NCBI RefSeq assembly: GCF_900182635.1
Contig: NZ_FXTD01000005.1
Coordinates: forward strand, 1-64,000
Reading direction: 5' to 3'
Source: Halorubrum cibi
Lineage (GTDB): Archaea > Halobacteriota > Halobacteria > Halobacteriales > Haloferacaceae
Length of the DNA: 64,000 nt
Positions 33,905 through 43,809 of the stretch are shown one piece after another (the first letter of the stretch is position 1; the number at the start of each line of letters is the position of its first letter). The translations under genes and the position numbers were made by a program. Under the pieces are notes generated by a model. That model did no database searches. It saw only the letters and a program-made list of their open reading frames with translations, and was not told the origin of the DNA.

Positions 33905-34246
33905 CTACCGCTCGATCCCGCCCTGCTCTTTGATCCGCATGATGTGGCGGACGTTGAGATAGATCTCCTCGGGCGAGGTCGACTCGGCCGAGTCGTATAG
34001 GTCCGACACCCGGTACAGCACCGCCGAGAGCTGCTTGCTCTCCGAGCTGTCGCCCCGCACGTCCTCGGCGACCTCGCGAAGGAACTCCCGAACCTCGTCG
34101 TCGGGCGGGAACTCCTCGGCCGCCGCGTCGGTCGCCGAGTCCGGCACGACCGGATCGACGCCGGCGGCCGCGAGCGGGTCCGCGGACCCCTCGTCGCCGT
34201 CGGCCGACTCGTCTTCGCGTTCCACCCGTTCGTCCTCCCCGGTCAT
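33905..34246 (-). CDS. Conserved haloarchaeal protein cotranslated with Mrp ATPase
   Basis: 113 residues. The first ~45 are acidic and disordered (MTGEDERVEREDESADGDEG). The rest is helical (DDEVREFLREVAEDVRGDSS, LSAVLYRVSDLYDSAESTSP, EEIYLNVRHIMRIKEQGGIE). No family recognised. The ATG overlaps the stop of the upstream Mrp gene by 4 bases (ATGA at 34243-34246), so it is translationally coupled and may assist the Fe-S carrier (inference). Confidence 0.6.
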   Translation of the reverse strand: MTGEDERVEREDESADGDEGSADPLAAAGVDPVVPDSATDAAAEEFPPDDEVREFLREVAEDVRGDSSESKQLSAVLYRVSDLYDSAESTSPEEIYLNVRHIMRIKEQGGIER

Positions 34247-35286
34247 CGTCCCTCGCCGGCCTCGCGGCGGCGGACGACGCCGGCGTTGTTCGCGACGTTC
34301 TCCGTGATCACCCGGAAGGCGTCGGCGGTGTCGCCCTCGCCGAGCACGACGGGCGCGCCGTCGTCGCCGCCGGTCCGCACCGCGGGATCGAGCGGGATCC
34401 CGCCGAGGAACGGCAGGTCGTGGTCGGCCGCCATCGCCTTCCCGCCGCCGGAGCCGAATATCTCGTGGAACCCGCCGCAGTCCGGACACCGGAACCCGGC
34501 CATGTTCTCCGCGATCCCGAGCACGTTCGTGTCGTGTTTGCCGAACATCCGGAGGCCCTTCACCGCGTCGTCGAGCGCCACGTCCTGTGGCGTGGTGACT
34601 ATCACCGCGCCCGTCAGCGGCAGCGTCTGGAGGATCGTGAGCTGGGTGTCGCCCGTTCCCGGCGGCAGGTCCATCACGAGGTAGTCGAGCTCGCCCCACT
34701 CGACGTCCTCGACGAGCTGGGTGATGATCTTGTGGACCATCGGCCCGCGCCAGATCACGGGGTCGTCCTCGCCGGTGAGGAAGTCCATGCTCATGAGCTT
34801 CACGCCGTACCGCTCCGGCGGCACGATCGTCTCGCCGTCCGTCTGCGGCCGCTCCTCCGCCGCGACCATCCGCGGGACGTTCGGGCCGTACACGTCGGCG
34901 TCGAAGAGCCCGACCCGCGCGCCGAGCTCCGAGAGCCCCGCCGCGAGGTTCACCGCCACCGTCGACTTCCCGACGCCGCCCTTCCCGGAGGCGACCGCGA
35001 TCACGTTCTCGACGCCGGGCAACACCTGCTCGGCCGCCGAGAGGTCGTCGGGGATCGACGCCGACAGCTCCACGTCGAGGCCGGTGTCCGCGAGCGCGGC
35101 CCGCACGCCGTCGGCGATCGTCGACTCGTGTGGCGAGAACGGGGCACCGAGCGCCAACGAGACGTGAACCGTCCCGGCCTCCTCCTCGAGGTCGACCCCG
35201 TTCACCAGCCCGAGCGAGACCACGTCGTCGCCGAGATCGGGGTCCTCGACCTCCCGCAGCCGCTCTCTGACGTCCGCTTCGTTCAT
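34243..35286 (-). CDS. apbC: Mrp/NBP35-type ATP-binding Fe-S carrier
   Basis: 347 residues. An N-terminal DUF59 (MIP18-like) domain (NEADVRERLREVEDPDLGDD then VVSLGLVNGVDL) is followed by a SIMIBI P-loop ATPase: IAVASGKGGVGKSTVAVNLA (deviant Walker A), VGLFDADVYGPNVP, YLVMDLPPGTGDTQLTI. The Cys pair FRCPDCGGFHEIFG is the surface Fe-S site. The protein transfers clusters to apoproteins. Start MNEADVRERL fits the family. Slightly divergent from the response regulator gene. Confidence 0.9.
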   Translation of the reverse strand: MNEADVRERLREVEDPDLGDDVVSLGLVNGVDLEEEAGTVHVSLALGAPFSPHESTIADGVRAALADTGLDVELSASIPDDLSAAEQVLPGVENVIAVASGKGGVGKSTVAVNLAAGLSELGARVGLFDADVYGPNVPRMVAAEERPQTDGETIVPPERYGVKLMSMDFLTGEDDPVIWRGPMVHKIITQLVEDVEWGELDYLVMDLPPGTGDTQLTILQTLPLTGAVIVTTPQDVALDDAVKGLRMFGKHDTNVLGIAENMAGFRCPDCGGFHEIFGSGGGKAMAADHDLPFLGGIPLDPAVRTGGDDGAPVVLGEGDTADAFRVITENVANNAGVVRRREAGEGR

Positions 35287-35350
35287 GTCCGAGAGGAGGG
35301 CGGTGGCGCGAATAAGGGTTCGGTACGGCGATCGGATCGGTCCCCGAAGC

Positions 35351-35357
35351 GTTTATG
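35351..35357 (+). promoter_or_regulatory. TATA-like element of the response-regulator gene
   Basis: GTTTATG, 24-30 bases before the ATG at 35381, preceded by CCCGAAGC, fits the BRE-TATA pattern for a leaderless mRNA and supports the short protein start. Confidence 0.5.
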
Positions 35358-35380
35358 TCACGACGGAATACCGTTCACGT

Positions 35381-36151
35381 ATGCACGACGGCTCGGAGTC
35401 GACCGCGCCGATCCGGCTCCTCCACGTCGAGGACGACGCCGCCTTCGCCGACCTCACGGCGACGTATCTCGACCGGCTCGCGCCGGCCGTCAGTCACGAA
35501 CCCGTCCCCACGATCGACGAGGGGCGCGAGCGGTACCGCGAGGCGTCCTTCGACGCGGTCGTCTGTGACTACGACCTCCCCGACGGCACGGGGATCGACT
35601 TCCTCGAGCGGGTGCGCGAGGACGACACGGAGCTCCCGTTCGTGCTGTTCACCGGCAAGGGGTCGGAGGAAGTCGCGAGCGAGGCGATCTCCGCGGGCGT
35701 CACCGACTACCTCCAGAAGCGCGGCGGCGGCGACCAGTTCGAGGTGCTCGTCAACCGACTCCGGAACGCGGTCGACAGACACCGACTCATGCGACAGGTC
35801 GAACGGAGCATCGCCGCCCTGGAGGCGGCAAACGAGCCGATCGGGATCCTCGGTGCCGAGGGTCGGTACCTCTTCGCCAACGAGGCGTACGCCTCGGTGT
35901 ACGGCCGGTCCTCCGAGGAGGTCGTCGGCCGCCACTGGGAACAGTTCTATCCCGACGACCAGATCGAGCGGTTCACGGAGGAAATCCTCCCGATCGTGAC
36001 CGAGGAGGGACACTGGACCGGCGAGGCGACCGTCCGCGACGAGGACGATCGGCTGATCCGCGAACGGCTCGTCCTGACGCACACGACCGACGGCGGACAC
36101 GTGTGTATCATCCGCGGGGCGGAGCCGATCGAGGCGTCGGACGGCGAGTGA
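35381..36151 (+). CDS. Receiver-PAS protein (HoxA-like response regulator)
   Basis: 256 residues. The receiver domain is residues ~10-125: LLHVEDDAAFADL (acidic pocket), phosphorylated Asp in VVCDYDLPDGTGIDFLERVR, and VLFTGKGSEEVASEAISAGV with the Thr and Lys. A PAS domain follows (IAALEAANEPIGILGAEGRY ... LVLTHTTDGGHVCIIRG). There is no histidine kinase or DNA-binding domain. Haloarchaea have many such receiver-PAS proteins that take phosphate from separate kinases. Confidence 0.85.
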   Translation: MHDGSESTAPIRLLHVEDDAAFADLTATYLDRLAPAVSHEPVPTIDEGRERYREASFDAVVCDYDLPDGTGIDFLERVREDDTELPFVLFTGKGSEEVASEAISAGVTDYLQKRGGGDQFEVLVNRLRNAVDRHRLMRQVERSIAALEAANEPIGILGAEGRYLFANEAYASVYGRSSEEVVGRHWEQFYPDDQIERFTEEILPIVTEEGHWTGEATVRDEDDRLIRERLVLTHTTDGGHVCIIRGAEPIEASDGE

Positions 36152-36157
36152 GTCGAG

Positions 36158-36988
36158 TCAGTCGATCCGCGTTCCGACCGCCTCGCCGCGGAGGAACGCC
36201 TCCAACCCCGCCGGACCGAAGACCGACGCCGGCGCGTCGAGCGCCAGCAGCTCTCTCACCTTCGCCGCCATGCCGCCGGAGACGTCGGTCGCGTCGCTCG
36301 CGCCGAGCGCGTCGGCGACGGACTCGAAGGACTCGATCGAGGGGATCACCGACCCGTCGGCGTCGAGGACGCCGGCGACCGTCGAGCAGACGCCGACCCG
36401 ATCGGCTCCGAGCCCCGCGGCGAGTTCGACGACGAGTTCGTCGCCGGAGACGACCGTCACGCCCTCGCCGGCGGTGGCGACCCCGTCGCCGTGGAGGACC
36501 GGGACGAACCCCTCCCCGAGCAACGTCGCCGTCGAGGAGAGCGGCAGGTCGAGGCTGCCGTCGACGCCTCCGGGTCGCGCCGCGAGCGAGAGCGGGTGAA
36601 CCGGAACCGCGGGTACGCCCCGGTCGTGAAGCGACGAGAGGACGGCCCGGTTGAGCCGCACCATCGCGCCGTGGACGTCCATGACCGCGTCGGCGTCGTG
36701 GGTGCCCTCCGTCGTCGAGACCCCGTGTTCGCTGGCGTGGTGGTGTCCGAAGCTCCCGCCGCCGTGGACGACGACGAGCCGGTCGACCGAGCCGCGGTCG
36801 AGGGCAGCTGCGAGCGCGTCGGTGGCGGTCGCGAGCGCCGCGTCGTCGACCGTCTCGGGGCGGTCCTTCTCGGTGATCACGCTCCCGCCGAGTTTGAGCA
36901 CGACGGGCGGGTCGGCGGCGGGGGCGGACGAGTCGTCGGCGGGGGCGGACGAGTCGTCGCCGTCCGAGCCGCACTCGCCGGCGGTCAC
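36158..36988 (-). CDS. Isopentenyl phosphate kinase
   Basis: 276 residues of the amino acid kinase fold. Phosphorylates isopentenyl phosphate to isopentenyl diphosphate, the last step of the archaeal mevalonate route to lipids. VVLKLGGSVITEKDRPETVD is the family start, LVVVHGGGSFGHHHASEHGV carries the catalytic His, and TDVSGGMAAKVRELLAL is the nucleotide end. An acidic N-terminal extension of ~27 residues (GSDGDDSSAPADDSSAPAAD) precedes it; the repeats SSAPADD/SSAPAAD are tandem. Overlaps mvk by 4 bases. Confidence 0.92.
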   Translation of the reverse strand: MTAGECGSDGDDSSAPADDSSAPAADPPVVLKLGGSVITEKDRPETVDDAALATATDALAAALDRGSVDRLVVVHGGGSFGHHHASEHGVSTTEGTHDADAVMDVHGAMVRLNRAVLSSLHDRGVPAVPVHPLSLAARPGGVDGSLDLPLSSTATLLGEGFVPVLHGDGVATAGEGVTVVSGDELVVELAAGLGADRVGVCSTVAGVLDADGSVIPSIESFESVADALGASDATDVSGGMAAKVRELLALDAPASVFGPAGLEAFLRGEAVGTRID

Positions 36989-38001
36989 GGCTCCACCACC
37001 CGGACGCCCTCGGTCGCCAGCTCGGCACGGAAGGCCTCCTCACATCCCTGGGTGTACGAGAGCGCGGTCGGCGTCTCGGCGTCGGAGTCGAGCGCGACGA
37101 TACAGCCGCCGCCGCCGGCCCCGGTGAGCTTGGCTCCGTGTGCCCCGGCGTCCCGCGCGGCCCACACCATCGCGTCGAGCGAGCGCGCCGAGACGCCGAG
37201 CGCGGCCAACAGCCCGTGGTTGAAGTCCATCAGGTCTCCCAGTTCCTCGAGCAGCTCGCGGGAGGGGTCCGCCTCGGGGACCGCCTCCGCCAACAGCTCC
37301 TCGCCGTCGCGAACGATGTCGCCGATCGCTCGAACCGTGTCGGCGGCGAATCGGTACTCCTCGCGCAGTTCACGGACGCCGGCGACGAGCGCGCCGGTGT
37401 CGCCCGCGCCGCCGTCGAACCCGATCACGAACGGGAGGTTCGGCGCGTCGATCGCCTCGCAGTCGTCGCCCTCGACGCGGACGGCACCGCCCATCGTCGA
37501 GCAGAACGTGTCCGCGCGGGAGGCCTGTCCCTCCTGGACCTCGAACTCGGCGCGGTAGGCGCGGTCGGCCAGCTCCTCGCGGTCGAGCGGCTCGCCGAGC
37601 GCGCGCGTCGCGGCGTCGATCCCCGCGACGACGACCGCGGCCGACGACCCCAGTCCCGCACCCAGCGGGATCTCGCTCTCGACGGTTATGTCGAAGCCGG
37701 CGTCGGGCGCGTCGGCCGCCGAGCGGGCCTGTCGGACCGCGGCGTCGACGTACCCCATCGCGGCCTCGACGAGCGGCGCGGGCGCGTCGATGTCGGGACG
37801 GTCACCGGTCCCGCCGGCGTACTCGACGGTGAACCCGTCGAGCGAGAGGTCCTCGGCGGTGACCCGGACGTGGTCGTCCTCCCGCGGCTCGGCGGTCACC
37901 CGCGCCCGGCGCTCTATCGCCGCCGGGACCGCGGGCTCGCCGTAGACGACGGCGTGTTCGCCGAAGAGGTACACCTTCCCCGGCGCTTCACAGACGGTCA
38001 T
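36985..38001 (-). CDS. mvk: Mevalonate kinase
   Basis: 338 residues of the GHMP kinase fold. Makes phosphomevalonate from mevalonate. Motif 1 APGKVYLFGEHAVVYGEPAV, the ATP loop EIPLGAGLGSSAAVVVAGID and the C-terminal KLTGAGGGGCIVAL are intact. The start MTVCEAPGKVYLFGE at 38001 fits the family; the longer frame is not conserved. The IPK gene starts inside its stop, so both steps of isoprenoid activation are made together. Confidence 0.92.
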   Translation of the reverse strand: MTVCEAPGKVYLFGEHAVVYGEPAVPAAIERRARVTAEPREDDHVRVTAEDLSLDGFTVEYAGGTGDRPDIDAPAPLVEAAMGYVDAAVRQARSAADAPDAGFDITVESEIPLGAGLGSSAAVVVAGIDAATRALGEPLDREELADRAYRAEFEVQEGQASRADTFCSTMGGAVRVEGDDCEAIDAPNLPFVIGFDGGAGDTGALVAGVRELREEYRFAADTVRAIGDIVRDGEELLAEAVPEADPSRELLEELGDLMDFNHGLLAALGVSARSLDAMVWAARDAGAHGAKLTGAGGGGCIVALDSDAETPTALSYTQGCEEAFRAELATEGVRVVEP

Positions 38002-38129
38002 ACGACCCACCTCTCCCCGCGGGTTTACAGGTATTGCGTTTGGCGGGTCGCCGGACCGGGACGCCGTGGAGACGCCGACGAGTCGGCCGTTCCCGTACCT
38101 TTTCACCGTCGGCCGTCCTCGTGCGCCCC

Positions 38130-38693
38130 ATGACCCCGATACCGTCGCTTCTCACCGGGTCGCTCGCCGACTTCCTCGACGGCGTGTTCGCCGCGATCCC
38201 CCGGGCGCTGTCCGGGTTCGTCTTCCTCGGACTGGCGTACGTCGCCGTCAGGATCGTCCTCGCGCTGGTTCGGACCTCGATCGGGCGGCTGTACGTCGAC
38301 GACCGTGAACTCGTCGGTGACCTCCTCGTCACCGTGATCGCCGTCTTCCTGTGGTTCGGCGTCGCGCTCACGTTCCTCAAGATCCTCGGCATGGGCGACA
38401 TCGCGGCGAGTCTGGGCACCGCCGTCGGGTTCATCGCGCTCGGCGTCTCCTACGCGCTCTCGGAGATGATCGAGGACACCGTGGCCGGGATCTACCTGCT
38501 GAAGGACCCGGACTTCAACCCCGGCTACCGCGTGGAGGCGAAGGGCGTGACCGGCACCGTCGCCGCCATCGAGCTGCGGAAGACCCGGATCGACACGGAC
38601 GCCGGCGACCGGATCGTGATGGCCAACCGGGAGATAGAGTCGCGGTGGACGCTCGACGTGCCGGAGTCAGAGACCGGCCCCGAGAGCGACTGA
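38130..38693 (+). CDS. Short MscS-type membrane protein
   Basis: 187 residues, against ~270 for a full small MscS. Three membrane helices (AIPRALSGFVFLGLAYVAVR, LLVTVIAVFLWFGVALTFLK, SLGTAVGFIALGVSYALSEM) are followed by a shortened beta domain (DFNPGYRVEAKGVTGTVAAI then ELRKTRIDTDAGDRIVMANR). The C-terminal alpha/beta vestibule domain is missing. It is probably a channel or a channel-like regulator. Its start is 129 bases from the mvk start on the opposite strand. Its neighbours are otherwise the mevalonate and ribosomal genes on the other strand. Confidence 0.72.
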   Translation: MTPIPSLLTGSLADFLDGVFAAIPRALSGFVFLGLAYVAVRIVLALVRTSIGRLYVDDRELVGDLLVTVIAVFLWFGVALTFLKILGMGDIAASLGTAVGFIALGVSYALSEMIEDTVAGIYLLKDPDFNPGYRVEAKGVTGTVAAIELRKTRIDTDAGDRIVMANREIESRWTLDVPESETGPESD

Positions 38694-38763
38694 ACGCCGG
38701 AGCCGTCGCTCGACGGGATAGAGCGGCGGTGAAAAGCGAGTCGAACTCGGATCGAAAGCCGGC

Positions 38764-39603
38764 TTACAGCTCGTCCTCGAAGTCCTCGAGGGCGAAGACG
38801 GTGTCCGTGCCGCGGCGGTCGAGCGTCTCGTTGGCGAGCAGCCAGTAGACGACCGACAGCGCGCGTCGACCCTTGTTGTTCGTCGGGATGACGAGGTCGA
38901 CGTTCGACAGCTGGTTGTTCGAGTCGCACATCGCGATCACGGGGATGCCGACCGTGATCGCCTCCTTGACGGCCTGGGCGTCGCCGATCGGGTCCGTCAC
39001 CACGACGACGTCCGGCTCGATGTAGCCGGCGTAGTCGGGGTTGGTGAGGGTTCCGGGGATGAACCGCCCGGTGCGGGCGCGAGCGCCGACCGCGTCGGCG
39101 AACTTCTCGGCCGGGAAGCGACCGTACTGCCGCGAAGAGGTGACCAGGATCTGTTCCGGGTCGTAGTTCGCGAGGAAGTCGGCCGCCGTGCGGATCCGGC
39201 CGTCCGTCTCGCTCACGTCGAGCACGTAGAGCCCGTCGTCGCGGACGCGGTGGATGAACCGCTCCATGTCGGCCGTCTTCTGTTGGGTCCCGATGTGGAC
39301 CCCCGCGGAGAGGTAATCCTCGACGGGAATGAGCAGGTCGACGTCGTCGTCGGGCATGACGTCGTCGTCGAACGGCGAGGCCTCCTCCTCGTCCTCGAGG
39401 TCCGCCTCGTCGCCCTCGGCGGCCGCCTCGACGTCGTCGGCCGCGGCGGTCGTCTCTTCCGTTCCAGCGTCGGCGGAGGCCTCCTCGGCACCCGCGTCTG
39501 CGGTCGATTCCTCGGTCGTGTCGGCCTCCTCCTCGACGTCCGCGTCGACCGCCTCGGTCTCGGCGTCCTCGTCGAGTTCGACCGCGTCGTTGTCTTCACT
39601 CAT
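38764..39603 (-). CDS. rps2: 30S ribosomal protein S2 with acidic N-terminal extension
   Basis: 279 residues. The conserved S2 fold begins near residue 90 ([20 protein letters not shown]) and includes [40 protein letters not shown] and [14 protein letters not shown]. The first ~85 residues are nearly all Glu/Asp/Ala/Thr and presumably disordered, a haloarchaeal feature. Last ribosomal gene of the cluster downstream of enolase (15-base gap). Confidence 0.94.
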   Translation of the reverse strand: MSEDNDAVELDEDAETEAVDADVEEEADTTEESTADAGAEEASADAGTEETTAAADDVEAAAEGDEADLEDEEEASPFDDDVMPDDDVDLLIPVEDYLSAGVHIGTQQKTADMERFIHRVRDDGLYVLDVSETDGRIRTAADFLANYDPEQILVTSSRQYGRFPAEKFADAVGARARTGRFIPGTLTNPDYAGYIEPDVVVVTDPIGDAQAVKEAITVGIPVIAMCDSNNQLSNVDLVIPTNNKGRRALSVVYWLLANETLDRRGTDTVFALEDFEDEL

Positions 39604-39618
39604 GCGTGTGGGTATCCG

Positions 39619-40821
39619 TCATACCGCGTCGTCCGCGATGCGGACCAGTTCGTTCAGCTTGGCGGTTCGCTCGCCGCCGACCGTGCCCGTCTTGATGTAG
39701 GCGGCGTCGGTCGCCACGGCGAGGTGTGCGATGGTCGTGTCCTCGGTCTCGCCCGAGCGGTGGGAGATGACGCTCTCCATGCCGTTCCGGGTCGCGAGCT
39801 CGACCGCGTCGAACGCGTCCGAGAGCGTCCCGATCTGGTTCGGCTTGATCAGGATGCTGTTTCCCGCGCCGACGTCGATCCCCTCGCGGAGCCGCTCGAC
39901 GTTGGTGACGAATAGGTCGTCGCCGCAGATCAGCGTCCGGTCGCCGACCCGGTCGGTCAGCGCCGCGAACGCCTCGTAGTCGTTCTCGTCGAGCGGGTCC
40001 TCGACGTACGCGAGGTCGTACTCCTCGACGAGGCCGGCGACGTACTCGATCTGTTCGTCCGTCGACTTGATCTCCTCGCCGTAGACGTACGCCTCTCGGT
40101 CGTCGTCGTACAGCTCGGCCGCTGCCATGTCGAGCCCGAAGCGGATCTCGAAACCGACCTCGTCTTCGACCGTCTCGACGGCCTCCGCGACGACCTCGAA
40201 CGCCTCCGCGTCCGAGATCGGCGGGGCCCACGCGCCCTCGTCGCCCTTCGCCGCGGGCACGCCGCGCTCGTCGAGCACGTCCGCGACCGCCGCGTGGACC
40301 GCGGCGTTCGCGAAGACGGCCTCCGAGACGCTCGGCGCGCCGACCGGTGCGGCGAGGAACTCCTGGATATGAGTCGCCTCCTTGGCGTGTTCGCCGCCGC
40401 CGACGACGTTGCCGAGCGGGATCGGGAAGTTGTCGCCGCGGAACGCTCCTCCCAAATGCTGGTACAGCGGCGCACCGAGCACGTCCGCGCCGGCCTTTGC
40501 CGCCGCCATCGAGATCGCGACCGCGCTGTTCGCGCCGATCGCGGAGAAGTCGTCGGTGCCGTCGGCCGCGCGCAACGCGGCGTCGACCGACCGCTGGTCG
40601 CCGGCGAAAAGCCCCTCGAGCCGCGGAACCGCGCGCTCGCGGGCCTTCGCGATGGACTCCTCGGCGGGGAGCTCGATCGCCTCGAATTCGCCGGTCGACG
40701 CGCCGCTCGGCGCTGCCGCGCGACCGAAGCCGCCGGACTCGGTGAGCACGTCCGCCTCGACCGTCGGGTTGCCCCGCGAGTCGAGGATCCGACGGAGCGA
40801 CACGTTCGTGATCCGGGTCAC
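39619..40821 (-). CDS. eno: Enolase
   Basis: 400 residues. Interconverts 2-phosphoglycerate and phosphoenolpyruvate. The substrate and Mg2+ residues are in place: [81 protein letters not shown] and [20 protein letters not shown]. It lies between rpoK and S2, the standard haloarchaeal order. The start overlaps the rpoK stop by 4 bases. Confidence 0.95.
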   Translation of the reverse strand: MTRITNVSLRRILDSRGNPTVEADVLTESGGFGRAAAPSGASTGEFEAIELPAEESIAKARERAVPRLEGLFAGDQRSVDAALRAADGTDDFSAIGANSAVAISMAAAKAGADVLGAPLYQHLGGAFRGDNFPIPLGNVVGGGEHAKEATHIQEFLAAPVGAPSVSEAVFANAAVHAAVADVLDERGVPAAKGDEGAWAPPISDAEAFEVVAEAVETVEDEVGFEIRFGLDMAAAELYDDDREAYVYGEEIKSTDEQIEYVAGLVEEYDLAYVEDPLDENDYEAFAALTDRVGDRTLICGDDLFVTNVERLREGIDVGAGNSILIKPNQIGTLSDAFDAVELATRNGMESVISHRSGETEDTTIAHLAVATDAAYIKTGTVGGERTAKLNELVRIADDAV

Positions 40822-41000
40822 GCGTCGGCCTCCCTCCGGACCGTGAACGGAAGCGCGCCCGCGTCGTACTCCTCCGCGGCGACGAGGATCGGCTCCGTCT
40901 GGTCCGTCTCGATCAGCACGGGTGCCCCGTAGGACACCTGTAGGGCGCGCGCCCCGAGGATCCGCGCCTTCTCGTACCGATTGTATCTCTGTGTTGACAT
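40818..41000 (-). CDS. rpoK: RNA polymerase subunit K
   Basis: 60 residues, the archaeal counterpart of omega/Rpb6 that helps assemble the large subunits. The core [20 protein letters not shown] then [20 protein letters not shown] matches the family. Its small size is typical. It is 3 bases from rpoN upstream and overlaps enolase downstream. Confidence 0.93.
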   Translation of the reverse strand: MSTQRYNRYEKARILGARALQVSYGAPVLIETDQTEPILVAAEEYDAGALPFTVRREADA

Positions 41001-41003
41001 GTA

Positions 41004-41198
41004 TTACTGGTACGGCGAGACGACGTCGACGAGGTCGCGGTGGCTGACCAGCATCCGCCGACAGCAGTGTCGGTTCACGCCGAGGTCGTCGAGCACCTCG
41101 CCGGGGTCCTCATCGCCCTCGCGAGCGCGCTCTTTGAATTCCTCCCAGTGTTCACCCACGACGTTGCCGCACGTGAAACACCGGACGGGGATCATCAT
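41004..41198 (-). CDS. rpoN: RNA polymerase subunit N
   Basis: 64 residues, the Rpb10 counterpart. The zinc site is intact: [20 protein letters not shown] then the tandem [17 protein letters not shown]. It binds subunit D in the polymerase. 12 bases separate it from S9. Confidence 0.94.
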   Translation of the reverse strand: MMIPVRCFTCGNVVGEHWEEFKERAREGDEDPGEVLDDLGVNRHCCRRMLVSHRDLVDVVSPYQ

Positions 41199-41210
41199 AA
41201 CTGGATCACC

Positions 41211-41609
41211 TCAGCGGTAGGACTTCTGGTAGCGGGCACGCGCGCCGGGTCCGCCCCACTTCTTGGGTTCGGACTGGCGCACGTCGTTGACCAGCAGCGT
41301 GCGGTCGAAGCTCATGTACGCGTCGCGCAGCTCCGCGTCGCCGAGGTGCTGGACGAGCCCACGAGCGATGGCGGTCCGCGTCGCGTCAGCCTGACCGCTG
41401 AACCCGCCGCCGGTCACGTCGATGTCGATGTCGACGCCGTCGCGGATGTCGTCGCCGGCGATGCGGAACGGCTCCAGCATCTTGAGGCGCGCCTGCTCTG
41501 GTTCGACCAGCTCGACCGGCTGGGAGTTGATTCGAACGCGGCCCTCGCCGTCGCGCACCGTGGCGCGGGCGACGGCCGTCTTCTTCTTACCGGAGGTGTT
41601 CGTTACCAT
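41211..41609 (-). CDS. rps9: 30S ribosomal protein S9
   Basis: 132 residues. [20 protein letters not shown] start, [20 protein letters not shown] in the middle, and the Lys/Arg-rich C-terminus [17 protein letters not shown] that reaches the P-site tRNA in the ribosome. The ATG at 41609 overlaps the L13 stop by 7 bases, an unusually long overlap for this cluster. Confidence 0.95.
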   Translation of the reverse strand: MVTNTSGKKKTAVARATVRDGEGRVRINSQPVELVEPEQARLKMLEPFRIAGDDIRDGVDIDIDVTGGGFSGQADATRTAIARGLVQHLGDAELRDAYMSFDRTLLVNDVRQSEPKKWGGPGARARYQKSYR

Positions 41610-42052
41610 GTGACGTTAGCTCCCAGGGACTCGGAGACGTCCCCGAGCGTGGTGAACTTGATGTTCGAGAGTCGGTCCAGCGACGTGCCGTCGAGAACGA
41701 CCGCCTCGGCGTCCTCGTCGCGCTCGTAGGGGTTACCCACGTAGACGCGAACGTTCGAGAGGGCCTCGCGGCCGTCTTCGCTCTTGTACGGCAGCATCCC
41801 GCGGATGGCCCGCTTGAAGATGCGGTCCGGACGCTTGGGGTAGTACGGCCCGCTGTCCGAGCCGAGGTTCGCGCGAGTGTGGTAGGTGTCCATCGTCGCC
41901 TCCTCGTTGCCGGTGATCACCGCGTGTTCGGCGTTGACCACGGCGACCGTCTCCCCGTCGAGGACGCGCTGTGCGACCTTCGAGGAGACTCGGCCCAGGA
42001 TACAGTCCCGGGCGTCGACGACGACGTCGGCGTCGACCTTCGCGAGGCTCAT
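41603..42052 (-). CDS. rpl13: 50S ribosomal protein L13
   Basis: 149 residues. [20 protein letters not shown] then [15 protein letters not shown] is typical; [20 protein letters not shown] and [13 protein letters not shown] close the fold. ATG at 42052 ([20 protein letters not shown]) overlaps the L18e stop by 4 bases. Confidence 0.94.
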   Translation of the reverse strand: MSLAKVDADVVVDARDCILGRVSSKVAQRVLDGETVAVVNAEHAVITGNEEATMDTYHTRANLGSDSGPYYPKRPDRIFKRAIRGMLPYKSEDGREALSNVRVYVGNPYERDEDAEAVVLDGTSLDRLSNIKFTTLGDVSESLGANVTW

Positions 42053-42402
42053 CGGATCACCCGGACGTTGCCGCCCTCGGGGTTGTCCTCGACGAACCGG
42101 TCGAGCGACACCGCCTCGCCGGCCTGATCGATCTTCGTGCGGGCGGTGCCCGAGAAGTCGACGGCGGCGACGGTGACGTTCTTCTCCAAGACGCCGCTGC
42201 CCAGCACCTTGCCGGGGACGACGACCGTCTCGTCTTCGTTTGCGTACCGTTCGATGCGACCCAGATTGACCTCGGCGTGGGTACGCCGCGGCTTCTCCAG
42301 TCGGTCGGCGACGTCCTGCCACACGTTGGCACCGGAGTCACGCGAGACCGACTTCAGATCGGCGATGAGGTTCTGTAAGTTCGGATTCGTCTTGCTACTC
42401 AT
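42049..42402 (-). CDS. rpl18e: 50S ribosomal protein L18e
   Basis: 117 residues of the archaeal/eukaryotic L18e family (HL29 in Haloarcula). The core [20 protein letters not shown] then [20 protein letters not shown], with [20 protein letters not shown], is characteristic. First protein gene after tRNA-Leu, as in the known Haloarcula S9 operon. Confidence 0.94.
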   Translation of the reverse strand: MSSKTNPNLQNLIADLKSVSRDSGANVWQDVADRLEKPRRTHAEVNLGRIERYANEDETVVVPGKVLGSGVLEKNVTVAAVDFSGTARTKIDQAGEAVSLDRFVEDNPEGGNVRVIR

Positions 42403-42440
42403 AGCTGTCCCTCCCTGTGGGGGGTTCCTGAAAAGCGGAG

Positions 42441-42525
42441 TGCAGGGAGCAGGATTTGAACCTGCGGACCTCTACAGGACAGCGCCCTGAACGCTGCGCC
42501 GTTGGCCTGACTTGGCTATCCCTGC
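42441..42525 (-). tRNA. tRNA-Leu(CAG)
   Basis: Acceptor GCAGGGA/TCCCTGC with discriminator A. The anticodon arm is CAGCG-TTCAGGG-CGCTG with anticodon CAG. There is a long class II variable arm and the T arm is GCAGG-TTCAAAT-CCTGC. 85 bases, no intron. Its place just before L18e matches the tRNA-Leu that leads the haloarchaeal S9 operon. Confidence 0.94.
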
Positions 42526-42661
42526 GTGCACTCCTGGGTAATCCGGCTCCCTTCAAACCACTTTCGGTCCCGCCGTTCGGAACCGCGCCGTCGTCGTCGA
42601 CGGCGTCGCCGCTCGCGAACGGGGCGAGCGCCGTGTGGGTGGTTCGGGGAGTCGACATTCC

Positions 42662-43414
42662 TTAGACCGCGACCTTCGTTCGAAGTTCGTCCGCGCGCTC
42701 CTCGATGGAATCGATCGCGCGGAGCAGCAGTTCCTCGACCGTGAACGAGCCGTCCGTCTCGATGTGGAAGACGAACGCGCCGGGGACGTCCTCGACGCGC
42801 ACCTCCTTTCCGGGGTACCGCTCCGAGAGGTCGTTACCGAACTCGTCGGTGACGACGACCTCTCCCTCCGGCGTCTCGATGACGCCGCGGAGGACTCGCG
42901 GCTCCTCGTCGTCGAACTCGCCGCGGTCGCCCTCGACCGTGACGCGCTGGAGGTGTCTGTAGCCGACGGAGACGCCGCCCTGATGTTTGGCGTGCTCCTT
43001 GCCGGCCTCGAGGACCGCGTCGGCCTCGAACTCCAGCCGCTGTCCCTCCTTCAGTTCGACGATGGGCACGTTCTCGTCGGCGGGCTCGACCAGCGGCTCC
43101 GCGGACTCGATGTCCCCGGAGTAGGCGGTCGCCGGCCCCTCGACGTCGAGCGCGAGCGTGACGGTGTCGCCGATCTCGAACTCGTCGAGCGGCGTCGTCA
43201 GCGGAACGAGCCCTAATCGCAGCCCGATCATCTCGTCGAACATCACGGAGGAGTTCTCGACGAACCGCACCGTGTCGATCGAGAACGTCGGGACGTCGGC
43301 GATCATCGCGCGGCGGATGCCGTTCGCGAACGCCGGCGTGAGCCCGCGGATCAGCACCCGCGCGCTGCGATCGTCCCGTTCGACGTACTCCACGTCGAAG
43401 TCGGCTTCCGTCAT
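42662..43414 (-). CDS. rpoD: RNA polymerase subunit D
   Basis: 250 residues, the archaeal alpha/Rpb3-like assembly subunit. The dimerisation motif [20 protein letters not shown] then [13 protein letters not shown] is clear, and the inserted middle domain and [20 protein letters not shown] end are typical. I see no Cys-rich Fe-S motif in the insert, so a cluster is unlikely here. Two bases separate its start from the S11 stop region. Confidence 0.93.
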   Translation of the reverse strand: MTEADFDVEYVERDDRSARVLIRGLTPAFANGIRRAMIADVPTFSIDTVRFVENSSVMFDEMIGLRLGLVPLTTPLDEFEIGDTVTLALDVEGPATAYSGDIESAEPLVEPADENVPIVELKEGQRLEFEADAVLEAGKEHAKHQGGVSVGYRHLQRVTVEGDRGEFDDEEPRVLRGVIETPEGEVVVTDEFGNDLSERYPGKEVRVEDVPGAFVFHIETDGSFTVEELLLRAIDSIEERADELRTKVAV

Positions 43415-43415
43415 G

Positions 43416-43805
43416 TCAGACTCGCTTGTTCTTTGGCGCCTTCGTCCCGTCGTGCGGGATCGGCGTGACGTCCTCGATTCGACCGATCTCGACGCCGGCA
43501 CGCGACAGCGCGCGGATCGTCGCCTGCGCGCCGGGGCCGGTCGACTTGTTGAGGTTGCCGCCGGGGCCGCGCACGCGGACGTGGACGCCCTCCAAGCCGG
43601 CCTCCTTGACCCGCTCTGCGACGACCTCGGCCATCTGCATGGCGGCGTACGGCGACGCCTCGTCTCGGTTCTGTTTCACCACGGTGCCGCCGGACGACTT
43701 GGCGATCGTCTCGGCGCCCGTCTCGTCGGTGACCGTGATGAGCGTGTTGTTGAACGACGCGTACACGTGGGCAATTCCCCACTTTCCGTCCTCGGATTGG
43801 CTCAT
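43416..43805 (-). CDS. rps11: 30S ribosomal protein S11
   Basis: 129 residues. [20 protein letters not shown] start, the conserved [20 protein letters not shown] and the ending [20 protein letters not shown] are all standard S11. Part of S13-S4-S11-rpoD. Confidence 0.96.
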   Translation of the reverse strand: MSQSEDGKWGIAHVYASFNNTLITVTDETGAETIAKSSGGTVVKQNRDEASPYAAMQMAEVVAERVKEAGLEGVHVRVRGPGGNLNKSTGPGAQATIRALSRAGVEIGRIEDVTPIPHDGTKAPKNKRV

Positions 43806-43809
43806 GTGT